A stretch of 8,497 bases of DNA from Pseudomonadota bacterium (GTDB lineage Bacteria; Pseudomonadota; Gammaproteobacteria; Burkholderiales; Burkholderiaceae_C). Shown one piece after another: positions 7,049 to 8,497 of the stretch. Under the pieces are notes generated by a model. The model was not told the DNA's origin, made no database searches, and worked only from the letters and a program-made list of their open reading frames with translations. The position numbers were made by a program, and so were the translations under genes. The stretch covers positions 1 to 8,497 of the forward strand of contig JAEWPH010000308.1 in NCBI GenBank assembly GCA_023460715.1. Reading direction: 5' to 3'. Every line of letters begins with the position of its first letter. Position 1 is the first letter of the stretch.

Positions 7049-7444
7049 GGCCGCAGGGATGACCGTCGTCGTTTCGGACTCGCGCAGCACGCCTCCGCCC
7101 TGGACGGAGCCGGATGCCGGCTGGTTCTGCGTGCGGTTCACACACTCGGCGCGTTCGCTGGCCGTGGGGAAAGCCGCACACCGCTGTTCGGCATTCTGGC
7201 CGTAGGTGTTGGCATCCCGGCTGGACAGTTGGCCGCCCCGGGCCGCCTGCTGGGCAGCGCCGGCTTCGCGGATGCAGGCCGCCTTGCTTTCGGGCGAGGC
7301 GATGTTCTCGCAGACCGCGCGCTCCTTGCTGTAGGTTGCGGGCGTTCCTGCCGCGTCAGCAGCGGCATGGGCCACGCCGCACGAGAGAACGGCAGCGGCC
7401 AGCGGAGCGGCAAGGCGCAGGGACAGTCGGGGGGCGAATCGCAT
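7040..7444 (-). CDS. Small secreted protein with two CX11C cysteine pairs, function unknown
   Basis: I do not recognise a named family. The 134-residue protein has a typical Sec signal: Arg-rich start (MRFAPRLSLR), hydrophobic core (11-21) and probable signal peptidase I cleavage after AHA (25-27). Cys22 lies inside the signal; no proper lipobox is seen. The mature part has four cysteines: Cys45/Cys57 in CENIASPESKAAC and Cys89/Cys101 in CAAFPTASERAEC, both CX11C and exactly 44 residues apart. Basic residues and Ala recur at matching positions, so the two may be a duplicated helical element closed by disulfides in the periplasm. The tail (106-134) is Gly/Ser/Thr-rich and looks disordered. AAGGAG at 7451-7456 is six bases from the ATG, so the start is well supported. 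It sits alone on the minus strand between rpe and gph. That it is a real gene is likely; its role is open. Confidence 0.8.
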   Translation of the reverse strand: MRFAPRLSLRLAAPLAAAVLSCGVAHAAADAAGTPATYSKERAVCENIASPESKAACIREAGAAQQAARGGQLSSRDANTYGQNAEQRCAAFPTASERAECVNRTQNQPASGSVQGGGVLRESETTTVIPAAKP

Positions 7445-7450
7445 GGCAAT

Positions 7451-7456
7451 CTCCTT
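7451..7456 (-). promoter_or_regulatory. Ribosome binding site of the secreted-protein gene
   Basis: On the minus strand AAGGAG lies six bases before the ATG at 7444. This is a full Shine-Dalgarno match and is strong evidence that this small reading frame is translated, in contrast to the antisense frame covering it. Confidence 0.8.
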
Positions 7457-7571
7457 GGGGTGGTCGGCCGGTGTGCCGATGGATAGGGTCGCCAGCGTAG
7501 GCGGAGTGCCTCGGGCGCCCTGTCGGACGGACCGCCCAACCGGTGCCGGAGCAGCCCCGCAGCCCTGTCAG

Positions 7572-7577
7572 TACACT
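7572..7577 (+). promoter_or_regulatory. Candidate -10 element for gph
   Basis: TACACT matches TATAAT at four of six bases and would start the transcript near 7584, leaving a leader of about 54 bases before the gph ATG. It is the same hexamer as at 61-66. No good -35 is seen 17 bases upstream. If real, gph has its own promoter and does not depend on rpe transcription. Confidence 0.35.
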
Positions 7578-7637
7578 TCCGCGGCTTGCGGGGCCCGCCC
7601 CGGTCTCCCTATCGATGGATACAAGGACAACAAGCTC

Positions 7638-8345
7638 ATGGTGAATCTTTCCGTAGCCGCGCTGGTGGCTCGCTCCGAAGCGGCGATCGTGGACCTCGAC
7701 GGCACCATGGTGGACACGCTGGGCGACTTCTCCGAAGCGCTCAATCGCATGCTGGCCGATCTCGCCCTGCCCGCCATCGAGCCCCGCCACATCGAAACCA
7801 TGGTCGGCAAGGGCTCCGAACACCTGCTGCGCTCCGTGCTCAATCATGTGTTGACGCAAGAAGGGCGGGCGCCTGCAGCTATGGAAATCGAAGCGATGTA
7901 TCCGCAGGCCTGGGACCGCTACCAGCACCACTACCTGGCGATCAACGGCCAGTTCGCCACGATCTACCCCGGCGTGCTGGAGGGCCTGCAGGCCCTGCGC
8001 GCCGCGGGGCTGCGGCTGGCCTGTCTCACCAACAAGCCCACCGACTTCGCCCTGCCCCTGCTGGAGGCCAAGGGCCTGCGCGGCCTGTTCGAGCAGGTGT
8101 TCGGCGGCGATGCCTTCGAGCGGAAGAAGCCCGATCCGCTGCCGCTGCTGAAGACCTGCGAAGCTCTGGGCACCGAGCCCGGCCGCACGCTGATGATCGG
8201 CGACTCGAGCAACGACGCGCGCGCCGCGCGCGCTGCGGGCTGCGCCGTGGTGCTGGTCACCTATGGCTACAACCATGGCCAGCCGGCCCGTTCGGTGGAA
8301 GCCGACGGCTATGTGGATGCGTTGACGGAGTGCGTGGAGGGCTGA
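7638..8345 (+). CDS. gph: Phosphoglycolate phosphatase, HAD family
   Basis: The enzyme (EC 3.1.3.18) hydrolyses 2-phosphoglycolate, from RuBisCO oxygenation or from DNA 3'-end repair, to glycolate. The 235-residue length is typical. HAD motif I is DLDGTMVDT (19-27), with nucleophile Asp19 and general acid Asp21. Motif II is CLTNKP (129-134), with Thr131. Motif III is Lys164 in RKKPDPLP (162-169). Motif IV is GDSSND (188-193), with the magnesium ligands Asp189 and Asp193. A helical cap lies between residues about 28 and 105. The ATG at 7638 is chosen because AAGGA (7623-7627) is ten bases upstream. The frame stays open upstream to a possible ATG at 7443, but that extension runs through the candidate promoter and the neighbouring gene's leader and has no family similarity. 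HAD phosphatases vary in substrate; the rpe neighbourhood supports Gph. Confidence 0.92.
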   Translation: MVNLSVAALVARSEAAIVDLDGTMVDTLGDFSEALNRMLADLALPAIEPRHIETMVGKGSEHLLRSVLNHVLTQEGRAPAAMEIEAMYPQAWDRYQHHYLAINGQFATIYPGVLEGLQALRAAGLRLACLTNKPTDFALPLLEAKGLRGLFEQVFGGDAFERKKPDPLPLLKTCEALGTEPGRTLMIGDSSNDARAARAAGCAVVLVTYGYNHGQPARSVEADGYVDALTECVEG

Positions 8346-8371
8346 GGCCGCTGCTTTCGCACGGGGCAGGC

Positions 8372-8396
8372 AGGCCGGGCCAAGCTGGCTGGGCCT
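8372..8396. terminator. Two-tier hairpin between gph and the chemotaxis receptor gene
   Basis: The outer arms AGGCC (8372-8376) and GGCCT (8392-8396) and the inner arms GCCA (8379-8382) and TGGC (8386-8389) pair perfectly, separated by a two-by-two internal loop and closed by the three-base loop AGC. It lies 26 bases after the gph stop and reaches into the stop codon of the convergent receptor gene. No T-run follows, so termination is inferred from structure and position. Confidence 0.5.
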
Positions 8397-8497
8397 AGAA
8401 GCTCTCCCAGTCGTCGTTGTCGGCGCGTGCGCTCTGTCTTCCGCCCGGCGGCGCGGCAGCGGGCCCGGCGGTCGGCGCAGTAGCGGTGGCCGTGGGC
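8395..8497 (-). CDS. Methyl-accepting chemotaxis protein, C-terminal end only (partial)
   Basis: The last 33 codons of a minus-strand gene are present; the rest lies beyond the right edge. Translation of this end gives a Pro/Ala/Thr-rich stretch, then GGRQSARADNDDWESF and a TAG stop. A flexible Ala/Pro linker ending in an acidic-Trp-Glu-x-Phe pentapeptide (here DWESF) is the known C-terminal tether by which CheR and CheB dock on chemoreceptors (NWETF in E. coli Tar and Tsr). This strongly suggests a high-abundance type transmembrane receptor that signals through CheA/CheW. The ligand-binding, HAMP and signalling domains are not in the window, so the identity rests on the tail alone. It is convergent with gph across a hairpin. 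Confidence 0.7.
   Translation of the reverse strand, partial: PTATATAPTAGPAAAPPGGRQSARADNDDWESF

Noticed and set aside
7443..7637. N-terminal extension of gph to the ATG at 7443
   Set aside because: The extension overlaps the leader of the divergent secreted-protein gene, includes the candidate promoter, and has no similarity to HAD phosphatases. The ATG at 7638 has a ribosome site.
7356..8276. Minus-strand open frame (306 codons) over gph
   Set aside because: gph has all four HAD motifs in the opposite direction, and this frame also overlaps the secreted-protein gene without any recognisable domain.
1..8497. Mobile elements, CRISPR arrays, tRNA or rRNA genes
   Set aside because: No transposase, integrase, terminal repeats, regularly spaced repeats or tRNA cloverleaf ends were seen on either strand. 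The gene labelled recombinase is a membrane protein and is not evidence for mobility.

Overview
The window is GC-rich chromosomal DNA from a betaproteobacterium, most likely of the family Comamonadaceae (Acidovorax-like). The protein sequences, the apaG-rpe-gph neighbourhood, the presence of a Gcr-type 'SpecificRecomb' membrane protein and the high-GC third codon positions point there. The assignment rests on recalled family features, not on a search. It looks like ordinary core or near-core chromosome: I see no insertion sequence, phage gene, CRISPR array, tRNA or rRNA.

Layout from left to right. An OmpA-domain lipoprotein (101-1141, +) converges on a two-gene minus-strand operon made of a CPA2-type cation:proton antiporter homologue and a YbdK-like glutamate-cysteine ligase, whose ends overlap by 11 bases. 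A 241-base non-coding gap (3591-3831) holds the antiporter's upstream region and a 13-base palindrome. Next comes a second minus-strand operon, apaG followed by a large multi-pass membrane protein of the family labelled 'site-specific recombinase' (Gcr), joined by a TTGA stop/start overlap. apaG is divergent from rpe (ribulose-phosphate 3-epimerase), and both genes have a -10-like hexamer exactly six bases before the ATG and no clear ribosome binding site, which suggests leaderless transcripts. rpe converges on a small secreted cysteine protein of unknown function (7040-7444, -). gph (phosphoglycolate phosphatase) follows on the plus strand and converges on the last codons of a chemotaxis receptor that runs off the right edge.

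How the genes relate. rpe and gph both belong to pentose-phosphate and two-carbon phosphate metabolism (epimerisation of ribulose-5-P; removal of 2-phosphoglycolate), but here they are separated by a gene on the opposite strand, so they are not one simple operon. The antiporter-ligase pair is reminiscent of glutathione-gated Kef systems: a CPA2-type transporter homologue is coupled to an enzyme related to gamma-glutamylcysteine synthesis. The transporter appears to lack the acidic residues expected in the ion-binding helix. That pair, the misnamed Gcr membrane protein, the periodic cysteine pairs in the secreted protein and the paired leaderless promoters are the points most worth a second look. 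I found no convincing entirely new multi-gene system.
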